From Phymatolithon calcareum (Eukaryota > Rhodophyta > Florideophyceae > Hapalidiales), in contig OZ345365.1 of the NCBI GenBank assembly GCA_977006965.1, forward strand, positions 868,001 to 932,000: a DNA stretch of 64,000 bases, read 5' to 3'. Both the position numbers and the translations under genes were made by a program. Below, one piece after another: positions 9,415-20,147 of this stretch; the stretch's first letter is position 1; the number at the start of each line of letters is the position of its first letter. The notes below the pieces were generated by a model. That model saw nothing but the letters and a program-made list of their open reading frames with translations. It was not told the origin of the DNA and searched no databases.

Positions 9415-10080
9415 ATGATTTCTGCAATGCGCCGGGCAGAATATGAATACATTGTTGCCGAATCTGACTACCTGGAAGCCCAAGACACACTTAGTTCGAT
9501 CGGATGGAAGAAGTTCATCCCCGGCTTCTTAAAGAAGAAGATGAACAATCTTCGAGTGGCGCGACATATGTTCGAGTCGGCCACTGTGAAGCTTCGGCAG
9601 TATCAGGCAGCGGAGTACATCACCCCACCTGTGCCAATCTCAACTGCTCGTCTCAACGTAGAGCTTTCGGCTTTGGAGCATTTGAAATTGGCTGTTTTGT
9701 TTTTCGGTCAGGTTTTGTTCACGTGCAACCCAAACTCAAATAATGCACAATTCTTCCAGACCGAACATGTGGCGTCTGAAGTTCTGGTTTTAGACCCTGA
9801 CTTGAAGTTTATGTTTGCAAAACAACAGTTCTACCGTGGAACTATTCAAATGTACAAGGCGGCTCGTGTTTCGGAAAACTTGCGACTTGATCACGCACTG
9901 GGGCTTGTCCACAGTGCCCAGAGCGTTTTCGATATTAGCGAGAATACTTCACAAATGAATGAAGAACGTCCAAAGTTCGTCAGACGGTTGCATAATTTAC
10001 TGACCTCATTAAAGACGAGTTCTCATAATCAGGAGAAAACCGTAGAGATGTTCAGGAGGGAGCTCGATGGGAAAAAATAA
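9415..10080 (+). CDS. Orphan helical protein, beta copy 1
   Basis: 221 residues from the first ATG (9415). The frame is open from 9316 but has no ATG there. The family is unrecognised. Shared with alpha are RAEYEYIVAES, GWKKFIPGF, a basic stretch, LSALEHLKLAVLFFGQVLF, KQQFYRGTIQMY and a C-terminal NQEKTVEMFRREL. Alpha proteins begin about 14 residues earlier than this ATG, so the true start or a 5' exon may lie upstream. A small deletion near residue 180 distinguishes it from beta copy 3. It is divergent from alpha copy 1, with LINE-R inserted between them. Function unknown. Confidence 0.65.
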   Translation: MISAMRRAEYEYIVAESDYLEAQDTLSSIGWKKFIPGFLKKKMNNLRVARHMFESATVKLRQYQAAEYITPPVPISTARLNVELSALEHLKLAVLFFGQVLFTCNPNSNNAQFFQTEHVASEVLVLDPDLKFMFAKQQFYRGTIQMYKAARVSENLRLDHALGLVHSAQSVFDISENTSQMNEERPKFVRRLHNLLTSLKTSSHNQEKTVEMFRRELDGKK

Positions 10081-10593
10081 AAATTAGTTTTGTCTGTTCC
10101 AAATTTCTTGCGATGAAAATCGTCCTACCACCGGTTTATCGGGACAAGTAAAATAATTTTATTGTGAATCTCTTGCTCATCTCAATACTCCGTGGAGCAT
10201 TTTTCGTCCTTCTTCGCGGACATGCGTCTGAGGTGAGACGATTTGGTGTGATTTGATTATCCTTGTGCGAAGCTAAAATCCAAGTGGCGTTTTTTGAGTC
10301 TGGACATGCCTATTCGTTCACAAGATGTAGAGGGCCCGCATGTTCGGCTACGGATCTCATTTCATGCTAGAAGTATCCTTCACAGCAAAGAATGGACAAA
10401 ATTTTTCCTTTCCACAACGCGCGAGACACTAAAAAGTTTAAGGCAGTTTCTTCGTCGATTAAAACCTTCATTTTCTGACCAAAAACTGAACATTTCGGGC
10501 TGCAAGAGCTTTACTCTTGCTATGCAGAACTGGTCGCATATTTTTGCTAGGATATTAAGGATACTGGAGAAATAAGTTAGAATAGTGTTGAAG
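10081..10593. other. 3' flank of beta copy 1
   Basis: No gene supported. It is closely matched at 27737-28230 downstream of beta copy 3, so it is part of the duplicated unit. The match ends at the LINE-R insertion here. Confidence 0.55.
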
Positions 10594-11055
10594 CCTCTGA
10601 CGCGTTGGCGCGGCGTGCAATTTTGGAATCGAATCAAGTGTGTGCAACAAGCGATACCTCGCACTTTGGAAGTGACATGCTTCATTATTAACTGGCCTGT
10701 AGAAGCAAATCAGTGATCCTACCTACGTTCCAACGCGCAGAGGTGGCACTTCACCAGCTCAGAGCGAGTTGTTGTCCTACTGTGGCATGCTTTCACCATC
10801 GACATAGCGAGGATGAAGCGCTACTCTATTACCCAGTGTGGAATGTAGAGGCAAGGGATCACCTAATTCTACGCTTCTATGGTCTGGCTGCCTCTCGACT
10901 GCAATTCGTGGGAACAGTGCATGGTGAAAATGGAAGAAGATCTGTGCGGGGTGCGACCCGTAGAGATATTCCAATTTTTGAACAGTTAGAACTTCTTCTG
11001 GGAAAACCTCTGACTTTAAATTAAGGCCTTCTGCAATAGAGAAAGAAAGAAGCTG
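10594..11055 (+). mobile_element. LINE-R copy 2: RNase H end and ORF2 tail
   Basis: Begins at the RNase H C-terminus (reading EASDALARRA, compare EASDGFARRA in copy 3) and runs through the ORF2 tail to AGAAAGAAAG-type simple repeats. Stops and lost cysteines show it is a pseudogene. It is 5'-truncated and joined to the beta unit flank at a few bases of shared sequence (GAAGC). Confidence 0.7.
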
Positions 11056-11221
11056 AGAAGAGTTCTGAACTTTTCTAAGACCGGTAATGGATATGGTATT
11101 CACAACACTCCGGACTCAATCAAAACCCAAGCTTCTATTGTCGTAGGAGAACTGATGTGTACGCTTGTCGTAAAGGTTAGGTTTCCGATGTTCAACTTGG
11201 TGGTCCTTTCCCGTTGGAGCG

Positions 11222-11690
11222 GAAGAAGAAGAAGAAGAGGACATTTCTATTATACTGTTAACAATGCATCTGCTGACGCTTGGGGCAACACTTCTGGCGA
11301 GACACTAGGACTCAATCGGAACCCAAAAGCTCCATTTCCCTAAAAGTGACACAGTCAGCAAAACTCCAAAACCTACCTCTGGTCTCACAGAAGAGATCTC
11401 AAGGGGGAAAATCATATCGCCTCTTTTGCCACGCAGAGTATACCGTCTTTTGACGAGCGACGGAACGCACATGGGAGTTTGCGACGTCCCGAGTCGTTTC
11501 TGCGCCGACACGCAATGGGCGAGTTTAGCGAATTCCCGGGTCTGTCGTGCCGCGCGGCGATCCACGCGGGGGTTACTGACGTCCCCAGTCTTGCCTGCGC
11601 TGGAGCGCCTTGGGCGAGTTTAGCGACATCCTGGGTCGTCCTTGCCGTGCATCTCTTTGGGTCTTACTCTCGCTCGGCCTGTCCGCCGAT
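11222..11690 (-). mobile_element. Short retroposon-like insertion with (CTT)n tail
   Basis: Absent from the paralogous site at 61295, and bounded by TTGGAGCG at 11214-11221 and 11691-11698. The left edge is a GAA/CTT simple repeat, consistent with the 3' tail of a minus-strand retroposon. It holds two ~95-bp tandem units, each with TGGGCGAGTTTAGCGA (near 11516 and 11611). No protein family recognised. Confidence 0.55.
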
Positions 11691-11785
11691 TTGGAGCGAA
11701 ACGATTACTCTATCCCAACTAAAATTGGTGGTCCTTAGAATGCAGAGGGACCCTTTGGAGTCAGGTGCGACCTTCAACAGGTCAA

Positions 11786-13818
11786 ACCGGCTTGCCCTCC
11801 GAGAAATTAAGACACAAATCCAAAAGAAAGTAAGAAAAGCGAAACGTGAGCAGTTTGAAAGATACCTTGATGGAGTGGAAGAACTGGGTCCCACTGAGGC
11901 AGCCAACGTTGCAAGCAAAATTATGAAGTCAAAAACAAGAAGAAAAGGATCAAACAAGGCAATCGGAGCTCCAGTACATCCAAGCAAATTCTCTGCGTAT
12001 ATTTCTAATGTGTGCAAGGCTGAAAAAGACTGGAATGTGCCACTAAAGGCTTTTACAGTTAACAGGGCAATGAGGCGGCACATTACTAGGGCATTCAACC
12101 GAGCACCAAAAGGGAAGGCGGTCGGCCCTGACGGAGTGGCAGTTGAAATGATGCATGCGAATAAGGAAGCCGGATTGAGTATATTGATAGCCTTATGGGA
12201 GACATGTGGAAGGCTCAAATGTCTTCCGCGAGCGTGGCGTCAAGCTACTCTGATCCCTCTGTACAAGAAAGGCCCACCCCATGTTGCAGCGAACTACAGA
12301 CCTATATCGCTATTAAGCCAAGCCAGGAAAATCATCGATTCCGCACTCGACTCATACATAAGGGAACACTACCGTTTCAACAGTGCCCAGCTAGGTTTCC
12401 GAAAAGACAAGAGCACATATATTGCGATACTCCGTGCAAAATGTGCCATGAAAGATGGGCATCCTTTTGTCGCGGTTCTTGACCTCTCTGCAGCATATGA
12501 CAGGGTGCCACGAGACATCCTCATGAAAAGACTCGAGCAGAAGCTACCCGACGAAATAACAAGGATGGTGGCATATCTTCTGAAACCTTCGTGGGTTACG
12601 TCAGCAGGCGATGATACACGAACATGGTGCATTATCGATCGAGGAGTACCTCAAGGGTCCCCACTGAGCCCGTGCCTGTACAATATCTTCATGGATACAT
12701 TCGCGGAAGCGGTCTCCAACGTCCCCAGCGACGTCTCTGAAAATCCAGCGCAACTGTTCGCTGACGATGTCCAGCTGCAATCAAAGGATGGAGAAGGAAT
12801 GCAGAAGCTACTTGATATAGCGACTACCTGGGCGAAGGAAAATGGTATGACCTGGAACACAAAGCCAGGAAAGAGCGAGATCCTTAAATACAAGGGACTC
12901 AGGAAACACACCTTCCACATTGCGGGTCGAGTTCTTCATCAAGCTTGGAGGCTCTCGTATCTCGGTATAAGCATAAACCACAAAGGCGTAACAGACGACA
13001 TGGCGTTATCAAGAGTACGAAATGCAGTGGGGTGCATACACAAACTGCGGGATATTGGAGTCAATGTTCGAGGCTTTCAGCCTGTGACATGCATTAGAAT
13101 CTTCAAGTCGCTTATTTTGCCAAAGTGGGAGTACGCACTCCACGTCACGCCTCTGACAAAGCGATTACAATCAGCAATCGAATCTGCAGAAGGTTTATTC
13201 TTCAAGTATGTTTTTGGGACATATGCCCAGCACCGCCATGGAAGAATGCGAGTTCTGTGCCGACTAGAACCACCTGCCATGAGGAGAAGACACCAAGCAG
13301 AAAGGTTCTCTGCGAGTCTAGTGAAACAGAAGAAGCGCCTCGACGAAGCAGATGAGTATTCTGGGAGAGATGAAGACATTAAGGAGGCAACCAAGGACAT
13401 AGAGTGCCTCAAGAAATATGAAGATCTGCAGCAAGCTCTCGACAAAGCCAAGGAGGGCTCAGTCTCAAAGAAAGGGCAACGAAAAGAAAGAATTGAGTTA
13501 TGGGCAGAGGAAGAAGAGGGAAGATGGCTCGAGATACCAACTGATTCGAACAATCTACCGATGGTTCTCCGCGTAAGAGAAAGATCTACACGGTTGCGAT
13601 GTCTACGGCTGATATTCAATAGAGCACCTCTTTGGAGAAAATCAGTACTTGGTGCATACTTTGGTGTCTCAGCCGTGATTGAGCTGGTCGCGCTCCAACG
13701 CATTCTATCTTCATCCAAGATTAGTCCTGAAATTGAATATGAATGTAAGCGACTAACTGGAGCACTTGTTGGGAGAGAAATACGAATCAAGGTTGTACTG
13801 AACAGTCAAACTACGTGA
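11786..13818 (+). CDS. LINE B' linker and reverse transcriptase, intact frame
   Basis: About 677 codons. A basic helical linker (EIKTQIQKKVRKAKREQFER) is followed by the RT fingers, then RAPKGKAVGPDG, LDLSAAYDRVP, RGVPQGSPLSPCLYN, LFADDVQLQ, the GMTWNTK block, the thumb and a basic, glutamate-rich tail. The raw ORF starts at 11479 in flanking DNA; that N-terminus is a chance fusion, not LINE protein. Catalytic residues are present but EN and ORF1 are missing. It differs from LINE B by only a few residues over the shared 560. Confidence 0.9.
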
Positions 13819-13899
13819 GCTTAGAAAATCGTGCGAAAGCGGCCCTGTTACTCTTCAAGAAAGGCCTTGGGAGCTTTTAAAATAAATCAACACATATCC
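11786..13899 (+). mobile_element. LINE B': longer copy of LINE B
   Basis: A 2114-bp insert flanked by the 15-bp duplication CCTTCAACAGGTCAA (11771-11785 and 13900-13914). The empty site is present once at 61371-61385. The 3' end is an AATAAATCAACACATATCC tail identical in type to LINE B. It is 5'-truncated inside the EN-RT linker. Confidence 0.95.
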
Positions 13900-14740
13900 C
13901 CTTCAACAGGTCAAGGCCTATGGACCTTGACCGTCAGACTGGTGTGAAGCTATAATAATCGTTGGGTTGTACGTGCTTGCTGAACTCCATCGATGAATGA
14001 CTTCGGTGGCTTTTGTAGTTCTTTTCGTGTAAAGCATCAAGCAAGATTGTTGTTGACTACGTGGAAGGTAAACTGCATACGATACTTAATCCCATTTGCA
14101 CCACACAATCCACAAATCTTCTGATATGTTCCGAAAGGTGTGCGGTTATGCGGTTTATGCTGCAGTCCAGCAGTCACCGTTTCATGTCGCCAGGAGCTCG
14201 TATGATTTGGAAGAATAAAGTCAAAAAATACAAGCTCGTATCCAAGCTCCGAAGAATAGAAACATTCGGAACGACAAAACAGGGATACAATCAGGGTTTG
14301 TTCCAATTCAATTTTTCGCTATTGCTTCCGGTAGAGCAATGTGGCAGTTAATAGCAGTAGGATATTTGCAAGCAATATAGGTACTTCTGGCAATATCATT
14401 TGCGATTAGGATACTGGGAGCTGTAGTAGACAGGACGCAGTTTTAGCACTTTAATCTAACGGTCACTGCCAGCTAAAAATAACTGGCACAGTGCTAATTT
14501 GCATTGCAATTGAAAATTGTGCTCCAATTAGCATTGTAATAGCCAAACCTAGGTACAATAAATAGAAAAATTGCAAATCTTTGCAATTAATCGCAAAGAA
14601 GTTGAATTCGGACAATCCCTTGACACGATTTTGAGAAATGAATTTTCTTATTCAAGGCAATTGTAAGTCCAGTGTAAAGCTGAGAAACAAGCAGACCTGA
14701 AGTTTTTGAAAAGCAGGAGAACTAACGACTGGAGCTGGAT

Positions 14741-15842
14741 CTGAAAGTACTGCACAAACTCAAGAAGAAAACAAGCACGGAGGATAGGCGCCGCAGAAGA
14801 GAAAAGAAGAGTTCAGAAGATTTCCTTTCGGGGTAGTTGTCGGTCGTCCATACATTGTAAATCGATTTGTTTTTCTAGATTCAGGGTGCGCGAGTGATTG
14901 GCCAAGTCCACTCTTTCCACAGTTCCACTCGTTCCAGAGTAGAATGACACCCTGCTGGATGTACACCTTCTACGCCTGGCTTAGTCTGTCCTATTTAGAG
15001 CAAGCCTTAATACCTAGTAAGAGCAGCCACCACTTCAGAGTAAAGTTATCTGGAGGAAGTGACCGCACCTTTTCTTGACTGAAGCTCACCACAGAGAGAC
15101 ATCATTTGAGATGCGCAAGTATTCGAGACGATGCCAATGTGGAAAACAGAGTGTAACGAACCTTCTCGCTCGAGTTCTTGGGCCACAGTAGTTGCCGTAA
15201 TACTACTGCACCGCAAATAGATTATGTCTTTCACACTAAGAGGAAGTAGCATGGATGCTCAAAAACGGTAGACAAGTGTTAGAAAAGGATGCTCGCTCTG
15301 TAACCAGCGCCTTAGGAGCTCAGGCTCGTTCATTGCAATCGACCAAAACATTGCCTCTAAAGACTGGTATATAGCTCTTGGAGAGGGCTCTCGCTGCTCA
15401 ATAGATCAATGTGAGTCTATATCAAGTGCCATGTCAAAGAATACTGGTTCGAATTCCAGTAACTTGTAGCTTAATCTCGAAAATTATGCAGTGTCCTTTC
15501 GGGATTATCGGAGAAATTTTGAATGTCATGAAAATTAAAGCTTGGAAAATGTTGATATGGAAGTATTGATACGGACAGAATTCAGCTATTAGGAAGCTCT
15601 TCGTTCTTGATCTCGATAACGGCATTTCAGGGTCTCATGTCATCAACTTGAAGCTCTCAAAAATCATACGGTTACTTGGCTAACAATCATGAAGTAAGGT
15701 GCATGTCTTTATCTGACGCACTTATAGTAACACGAAAGCAGTATCACCAAAGTTTCACCTTGTGTTGCTATATCGAGCTTGACACATACCGAACACTCCC
15801 ATACCACCGGATACCAACAGGTTGGATCCTGCAGTCCCCAAA
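14741..15842. other. No gene seen; weak beta-type 5' flank at the right
   Basis: Only short ORFs without family features. From about 15480 the plus strand resembles the conserved 5' flank of beta genes at lower identity (for example a GAAGTAAGGTGCATGTC block near 15692), leading into beta copy 2. Confidence 0.5.
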
Positions 15843-16517
15843 ATGATATCTGCACTTCAACGTGCAGAACACGATTATATGGTTGCGGAATCAAATTACC
15901 GTGACGCGCTAAATACGTTAAGCAATCTTCGATGGAAGAAGCACATCCCCGTCATTCTGAACAAGAAGAGGAACCGTCTTCGTGTGGCCCTGCATATGTT
16001 CAAGTCAGCCATTGTGAAGCTGCAGCAGCACCAGGCAGCAGAAAAAGTAATCTCATCTGTGCCAATCTCGACTGAGGATCTCAAGGTACAGCTCGCAGCT
16101 TTGGATCATTTGAAATTGGCCATTTTGCTTCTCGGTCAGGTTTTGTTCACGTTCAGCCGAAAGACGAAGTATGTGTCATCATTTCAGAATGATCACGTGG
16201 CGTCTGAAGTTTTGGCTTTAGACCCTGATATGAAATATATGTTTGCTAAGCAGCAGTTCAATCACGGAACTGTCCAAATGTACAAGGCTGCTCATATTTC
16301 GAAAAAACTGCAACTCGATCATGCACTGGGGCTCATCGACAGTGCCCAGGCCGTTTTCGACACAATGTCCAAGAGCAGGAATGCTTCACAAATGAGTTTA
16401 GAACGTGCACAGCTCGTCAGACTCTTGCAAAATTCACTGTCCTCTTTAAAAACGACTTATCATGATCAGGAGATAACCGTAGAGATGTACAGGAGGGAGC
16501 TTGGTGGGAAAAATTAA
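15843..16517 (+). CDS. Orphan helical protein, beta copy 2 (diverged)
   Basis: 224 residues from ATG 15843; the matching frame extends to 15822 without ATG. It is clearly the same family as beta copy 1 (RAEHDYMVAESNY, GKN C-terminus, LKLAILLLGQVLF, KQQFNHGTVQMYKAA) but substantially diverged, and the reading frame stays open throughout. It stands alone: no alpha partner lies nearby. An open frame despite divergence is the strongest sign in this window of selection on the family. Confidence 0.7.
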   Translation: MISALQRAEHDYMVAESNYRDALNTLSNLRWKKHIPVILNKKRNRLRVALHMFKSAIVKLQQHQAAEKVISSVPISTEDLKVQLAALDHLKLAILLLGQVLFTFSRKTKYVSSFQNDHVASEVLALDPDMKYMFAKQQFNHGTVQMYKAAHISKKLQLDHALGLIDSAQAVFDTMSKSRNASQMSLERAQLVRLLQNSLSSLKTTYHDQEITVEMYRRELGGKN

Positions 16518-17734
16518 AGAATACTATTGTCTGTCCCAAACAGATTATTTTTAAGAGCCTCATAGTCTTAGCTATTCTACTATTTCCCATATCACCAATG
16601 CAATAGTCTCCTGGTACAGAACTTTGCACTGTCAATACGAAAGTTGTGGAATGAGAAGAACTAATAGGGAATGGAAAGTTTCAGTTCAAAGGAAAGGCTC
16701 CTGAACGTTTGTGAAAGTTTGTAAGGGTTGAGTTGTCTCTAGCCTATATAGGGGTCAGGCCACATGTGTTGCTCATATTATTGGTATCGACATTCTCAGC
16801 CAGAACGCCACGGTGACTGTAAGCACATGTTCTGTCTCTACAGCATATGAGGGTAAGGCTTTCTCAGGAGCTAACTCTCGTCGGACGCACACTCAGAGTA
16901 ATCACTTCCTACAAATCGGACTATTTTCCCCCTCGAGGTCCCTCTCGAGACCAGAGGAGCACCCACCCCAAGCGTCGGCAAATGCGTTGATAACTAGTAA
17001 GTAAAAAATCTACGTTCTTCTTTTTGGTAGTAATCGACAATATTTCCGATTCCCGCAATGTTCAAATGCAAGTTCTAAACCTTGCTCGGAAATTCCAACA
17101 TTTTGATTTATCTCTTCCAATTATCGACGTCGCGTGTACTACTCCGTGGTGCGCACCGCCATCCTCGAATGCGCCTTCGCGCGTCTCATTCAGGCGCCTC
17201 CCTATCAACCGTCTTATTAGAATTGTACGGGAAAGCCGTTCCACGGGCCTCTGGGTGCGCGGAATTGGCTTGAACGGGCATAGATACAGAAGCAGCACAG
17301 GACGGTGAGATTCGAGCGTTTACGTGTAGCGAAAATTAGTTTGGGAATAAGATAAAGTATTCCAAAAACTCCAAATATTGCTTGAAAACGCTGCAAATTT
17401 TCCCAAACTCTCTGTACATTCCATGATGGAATGATGGGCTATCAGGGGGGCCTTCTTGAGAAGTAAGCAAAATCTCGGCATGGAGCCAGTCAAAATTGTC
17501 CTTATTACCAGTCATTATTTCGTGGACTGGTTACGAGTACGCGGCATAGGTTGCAATGGCTAATTCCAAGCACAGCCTCGATTTGCAAACTTTCGCTCAA
17601 GATGTTTTCAGACACTTTTGAGTAAAAACTTGAAAAACGATTCCAAAAGACGAAAAGTTTGGCTGCAAAGCAATTCCACTTCCGGAAACTAGAAATCGTT
17701 ATGAGAAAAAATATCGTATTGATGCACACGTAAT
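16518..17734. other. No gene seen
   Basis: Short ORFs only, none with a recognisable domain. A TATATAGG-type box occurs near 16744 in a stretch that could be LTR-like, but I found no matching termini or duplication. The ORF at 17024-17308 has biased composition and no support. Confidence 0.4.
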
Positions 17735-17870
17735 TAAATGGATTTATTCAGAAGGTACCATGTGTCCCAACTGGAGGAGAGTCGGCACCTTCTAGGCATA
17801 TTCTAATAGCATTGAAAATTCAGCTTCCTTAATCGGAATTACATAGAATCGCGTCAATGGCTCTAGGATT
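17735..17870 (-). repeat. Repeat F, ~130-bp retroelement 3' end
   Basis: On the minus strand this reads a block ending GGGACACATGGTACCTTCTGAATAAATCC... and matches 30767-30900 (plus) over about 130 bp. Shorter pieces occur at 18518-18590 (+), 28820-28890 (+), 29895-29950 (-), 57060-57130 (+) and 57415-57465 (-). The AATAAA near the end suggests a transcribed 3' terminus of a SINE- or LINE-like family. Confidence 0.65.
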
Positions 17871-18517
17871 CTGTTGAGTGTTCCAACTGCCCACGATCCT
17901 TGACTGCACATTTCTTCAATTAACTTCGGTGGGTTGCATTGATCCACGCTGAAGCCACCATGACCTATTCCACGTCCTCAGTATCAGTCAAAATATTTAT
18001 GACTGAAACTGAAGACTTTTCCAGACTGGTAATGCGGACGCAAAAAATCGAATTCTTGAGAAGGTCCCTCTATTAGCTTGTAAATATAAAAATCTACTTT
18101 TCTTTTACTTCTGTATATGGAAGACGGAGGAACGAACGGAGTTACGTAGTGCGCTTCGACCGCTGTCGAAAAATTGAGGTACGCTCGACTTCCGGCTTGG
18201 GCTCTGGTTCGTGTGCTGCGTGCTTTTTCGTTGGGACTTTCGGTACCTCTCGTGGAGTCTGGGAGCAGCAAGAAGAATGCCGGGCCCGAAAATGAACGCT
18301 TTCCAAGAAAAGTGTATCGCACGAAGCAGTGAGTATGAAGGAATCAAGCACAGGATTCTCCGCGCAAGTGTAACACGATGATCAATAGAAGTCCACATCA
18401 TATAAGTGGGAATAGACAACGAGAGCACTTATTAGGCGATACTCCAAAAAACGCTGTGGCACGGACAACCTTACGTTGCAGTACTTGATCTTTTGACAGC
18501 ATATGAACGCTAGGAAG

Positions 18518-18590
18518 GTGCTGACGTTCCTCAAGTTGGTACAAAGGTTACCTTCTCAATAAATCCACTTAATTACGACAACGTCCAAAG
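18518..18590 (+). repeat. Repeat F copy, 3' portion
   Basis: Shares the GAAGGTGCTGACGTTCCTC and TTCTCAATAAATCCACTTAA blocks with repeat F. It is truncated at the 5' side. Confidence 0.55.
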
Positions 18591-20147
18591 AGACATCCTC
18601 ATGTAAAGAATGAAGACAAATGAAGGGGGGGCGAATAGAAAGTTTTTCTTTTAGAATCCCTCAACGCCAGAGTTCGCTGCAACCCGAGCAGCTTCCCGTG
18701 TACTACTGTCCGAATCGCGGAGAAGGTCGCGTCAAATTATCATATCTTCCGTCATTGAAACTCTTAGCGCTAGTAGTCTGCCCATCGCCTTAATTGCTTC
18801 GGCCTCGGTCTTTCTGTTGAGTTCTGGTCGTGTGAGGTTATATTGTACGGTATCGAGGCTCTTCTCAGCTACCTCACTGACGTGCTCCGCATTGGAAGAG
18901 GAGTTCCGCACAGAGAAAATCCTGATATACAATTTCACTGTCAGCATTCTGTGATTTCGCGATGAGTAGCACTGTCTGAATGTTGCGTTCTTTCGCGTCC
19001 ACTGGGATTGGCTCAAGGCATTACTAAGACGAAGCTTCTATTCCTCGGGCCTCTCCTTCCCTCGCTCAACCCGGTCAGCCTGCTCGCTGAGCCGATTGTG
19101 TTGTTACGTCTACAAAAATCCCTTTCTGCGTAGAGAAGGTCTTCGTCTTTCCCTTCGCAGTTTGGCTTTTTCTCGATTTAAGGTTTCTCCTTCAATAGTC
19201 GCATAGCGAAGTGTTTACCCAATTGTGCCATTCTGATTTCCGGGAACGTGACTCTGCAGAGCCACCTCATTCCGTCTTGAATGCGGGGTGCAAAGCGCCC
19301 TAGGATGACGGAGTAGAGGGGGAAATTGTAAGTCTTTATTTTAGAAGCCGTCAATTCCAGATTTACAGACACCGGAGCAGCTTCCTGTGTACTACTGCCA
19401 CATTCTCTAAGAAGATTGAATCACACTATCACTTCATGCATCATTATAATTTCTAATAGACAGTGTTTGGAGTTGGTTGAAGACGACGGAGTAGAAAAAA
19501 CTTCTTCCTCGTTGTTCTGCCCATGGATGGATTTCGTTCATAGGCTAAGGTGCCTTGCAGATATATATTCATTAGATTCGTCTATCAAGAAAAATCGAAT
19601 ATCGAAGGAAAATCTGTAGCATCACCTACAATACTTGCAACGGTACTCTCAGCGATTTCCGAACGGCATTATAGCAAATTCCAACTATCAAGGAACCTAC
19701 ATAATAGCGAAGTGACAATCAGTGCAGAACGGCCGGCCATTCTCTTTCATTCTGTTCCATCCGAAGCATTTTTTGCATTCAACTTTGATCCTAGCTTACT
19801 GTTTACCCATTGACATCCATATCTCGAGGCAAGAAATCATTTCGACTCGGATGCAAGTCAGGACCGTTCGATCCTGAATGCCCAGCAAAACACACCAAGA
19901 AATATTGCCTTATTCAAAAGTCGTCTCTGCGCAGCTGTTTAGCTACGTTTAAAGTCCGCCGTACCGCGCCGCTGTACGACTGAAGCGCCCCTGCTAGCTG
20001 CACTGGATCACGTGGTCAAGTTTAACGATGTACCGGGTCAGGAAGGTGAGATCAAGTAGGCATGCCTTGTTGTGATATCCCACATTCCAGTTAAGTTCGA
20101 CCCCCACATTTTTGCTATTGATGCATGTACAACCGAGGAAAGTTGTC
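18591..20147. other. No gene seen; two diverged related minus-strand blocks
   Basis: Blocks at about 18650-18745 and 19335-19425 are related on the minus strand. Both read a peptide around SST(R/Q)EAA preceded by a TGA at the same place. They may be decayed paralogues of an unknown gene or repeat. The rest (17871-18517 and 19430-20147) has only short unsupported ORFs. Confidence 0.4.

Larger units (their letters stand above)
11056..14740 (+). repeat. Segment duplicated at 61140-62505
   Basis: Sequence directly after the LINE-R tail matches 61140-61430, and the part after LINE B' (13900-14740) matches 61379-62505. In this copy two insertions occur, a 0.46-kb retroposon (11222-11690) and LINE B' (11786-13899). 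The other copy is empty at both points, which defines the insertion sites. No gene is supported in the duplicated sequence itself. Confidence 0.75.

Noticed and set aside
11479-11785. N-terminal ~100 residues of the long ORF leading into LINE B'
   Set aside because: They come from a separate insertion and from target DNA that is empty of LINE B' at 61371; the in-frame join is chance.
15440-15475. tRNA T-arm-like GGTTCGAATTCC
   Set aside because: The loop is 8 nt, and I could not find matching acceptor, D or anticodon arms upstream.
16640-16920. Possible solo LTR (TGTGGAA...TTCCTACA with a TATATAGG box)
   Set aside because: The flanking bases do not form a target duplication and no second copy exists in the window.
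17024-17308. 94-codon plus ORF
   Set aside because: Overlapped by ORFs in other frames and on the other strand, with no family signal and no conserved copy.
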